This document shows positions 62,979 to 64,000 of a stretch of DNA of 64,000 nucleotides, one piece after another. Made by a program: the position numbers and the translations under genes. The notes below the pieces were generated by a model. That model did not search any database. It was not told the origin of the DNA and saw only the letters and a program-made list of their open reading frames with translations. Within the stretch, counting starts at the first letter, position 1; each line of letters starts with the position of its first letter. Origin of the DNA: Hymenobacter sp. IS2118 (lineage in GTDB: Bacteria > Bacteroidota > Bacteroidia > Cytophagales > Hymenobacteraceae); NCBI RefSeq assembly GCF_000715495.1, contig NZ_JNLX01000183.1, positions 25,575 to 89,574 of the forward strand, in the 5' to 3' direction.

Positions 62979-63905
62979 ATGCTTGACGAATTACAACGCG
63001 TGCTGCTCGGCTATTGGCACCAGCTGATAGCGGCCCTGCCCCGGCTGGTGCTGGCCCTGGTGCTGCTGGGAATCGTCTGGGTAATTGCTTCGCGGGTGCG
63101 CACTTACCTCGACGGCCGGCTGGCAGCCAACTCCGACGACCCACTGCTGGCCCGTTTCCTCACCAAGATGGCCCGCTGGATAGTGCTGGTTATCGGCGGG
63201 CTGATTTCGCTGCAAATCATCGGCTTCTCGGGCATCGTGAGTGGCATCATGGCCGGCGCGGGCGTGTCGGCGGTGGTGGTGGGCTTTGCCTTTAAAGACA
63301 TTGCCGAAAACTTCCTGGCCGGGGTGATTCTGGCCTTCAACCGGCCCTTCAACCTGCGCGATACCATTTCCATTCAGGAAGTAATGGGCCGGGTTGAGTC
63401 CTTGGATATGCGTACCACGCGCGTCAAAACCTTCGACGGCAAGGACGTGTACATTCCCAACGCCACGGTGCTTAAGGAAAAGGTAACCAACTACACCCGC
63501 GACGGCTACCTGCGGCAGGATTTCATGGTCGGCATCGATTTCGAGGACAGCGTGGCCGGCGCCACCAACCTCATTCTGGAGCAAATCAGTCAGATACCCG
63601 AAATCCTGAGCGCCGACCCGCACGGCCCTTTCGTGGTGGTGGACGAGCTGGCCACCAGCACCGTAAACCTGAAAGTATTCTTCTGGACCACCACCGACGA
63701 CTACCGGCGCGGCGTGCTGGAGCTGCGCAGCAACGTGATGGACCGGACCAAAACCGTACTGGCCGCCAACGGCTATTCTCTGCCGCCCGACATCATCGAA
63801 ATTCGCCTGCCCGGCTTCCAGTCGGCCCTGCCCATCGAAGTACGCATGGCCCCCGGCCAGTCCGGGCCCACGCTGTCCTTGCCCCCCGCCACCCCGCCCG
63901 CCTGA
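62979..63905 (+). CDS. MscS-family mechanosensitive channel, short form
   Basis: The product is 308 aa. Three N-terminal membrane helices include LPRLVLALVLLGIVWVIAS and the pore helix GIVSGIMAGAGVSAVVVGFA. The beta domain is FNLRDTISIQEVMGRVESLD and IPNATVLKEKVTNY, and the C-terminal cage part is PFVVVDELATSTVNLKVFFW. The tail is Pro-rich. Length is typical of E. coli-type MscS (286 aa). It acts as a safety valve in hypo-osmotic shock. It is divergent from the long MscS gene, 305 nt apart. Confidence 0.94.
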   Translation: MLDELQRVLLGYWHQLIAALPRLVLALVLLGIVWVIASRVRTYLDGRLAANSDDPLLARFLTKMARWIVLVIGGLISLQIIGFSGIVSGIMAGAGVSAVVVGFAFKDIAENFLAGVILAFNRPFNLRDTISIQEVMGRVESLDMRTTRVKTFDGKDVYIPNATVLKEKVTNYTRDGYLRQDFMVGIDFEDSVAGATNLILEQISQIPEILSADPHGPFVVVDELATSTVNLKVFFWTTTDDYRRGVLELRSNVMDRTKTVLAANGYSLPPDIIEIRLPGFQSALPIEVRMAPGQSGPTLSLPPATPPA

Positions 63906-64000
63906 CGCGCCCAGAAGCCGAAGAGGAGGGGCAGGGCGGCCAGGCGTAGAGTGAGCAGGACGGGGTGCATGGGGTGCGTTTTGCGGCGGGGGCTTGAGAA

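Noticed and set aside
63773..63970. 65-codon reverse frame at the right window edge
   Set aside because: It mostly overlaps the 3' end of the short MscS gene and lacks any recognisable motif.

Overview
The window looks like a chromosomal segment of a GC-rich Bacteroidota bacterium, most likely Hymenobacter or a close relative (Cytophagales). The evidence is four proteins with type IX secretion (T9SS) C-terminal sorting domains, DUF11 and GEVED surface modules, a TamB-like protein, Bacteroidota -7 promoter elements (TAnnTTTG) upstream of many starts, no dependence on Shine-Dalgarno sites, and dispersed palindromic repeats. The genus is an inference from gene style. No rRNA, tRNA, CRISPR array, transposase or phage gene was seen.

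Layout. 1-5190 (-): TamB-family envelope protein, cut by the window edge. 5350-8127 (+): DPE2-type 4-alpha-glucanotransferase. 8757-17387 (+): giant secreted adhesin-like protein with about 15 DUF11 repeats, a Gly-rich insert and a T9SS domain. 17568-21382: FAD oxidoreductase, alpha/beta hydrolase, S41 protease. 28912-21710 (-): compact three-gene unit of a beta-helix protein, a 1956-aa T9SS protein and a 79-aa PID-CTERM-like protein. 29387-34024 (+): RuvX, peptide deformylase, a zinc phospholipase C-like protein and a patatin/beta-barrel (PlpD-like) protein. 34028-41996: aquaporin, homogentisate dioxygenase, a lipoprotein, an unknown secreted protein, HMG-CoA reductase, PhyH and an SDR. 42801-48809 (+): second surface locus of DUF4331, DUF4331 fused to a T9SS module, and a second PID-CTERM-like protein. 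48832-53796: PAP2 phosphatase, M20 amidohydrolase, M4 metalloprotease with GEVED and T9SS domains. 53942-63905: outer-membrane beta-barrel, TPR protein, alpha/beta hydrolase, Ogt, clan GH-A glycosidase, CDF transporter plus the remnant of a second CDF gene, OmpL-like porin and two divergent MscS channels.

The most interesting pattern is the repeated pairing of a giant T9SS cargo gene with a following 72-79 codon gene encoding a secreted peptide with a PID motif, a short hydrophobic stretch and a basic tail. The two small proteins are clearly alike although the genes in front of them differ. The two large partners share a C-terminal module of about 400-450 residues. This suggests a conserved surface cassette in which one product may be handled by T9SS and the other by a membrane-anchored CTERM (exosortase-like) system; no such sorting enzyme is in the window.

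The intergenic regions hold several palindromic repeats: two related REP-like families, a third family of the same general design, a cloverleaf-like element, and a 300-bp nest of inverted repeats upstream of the DUF4331 locus.
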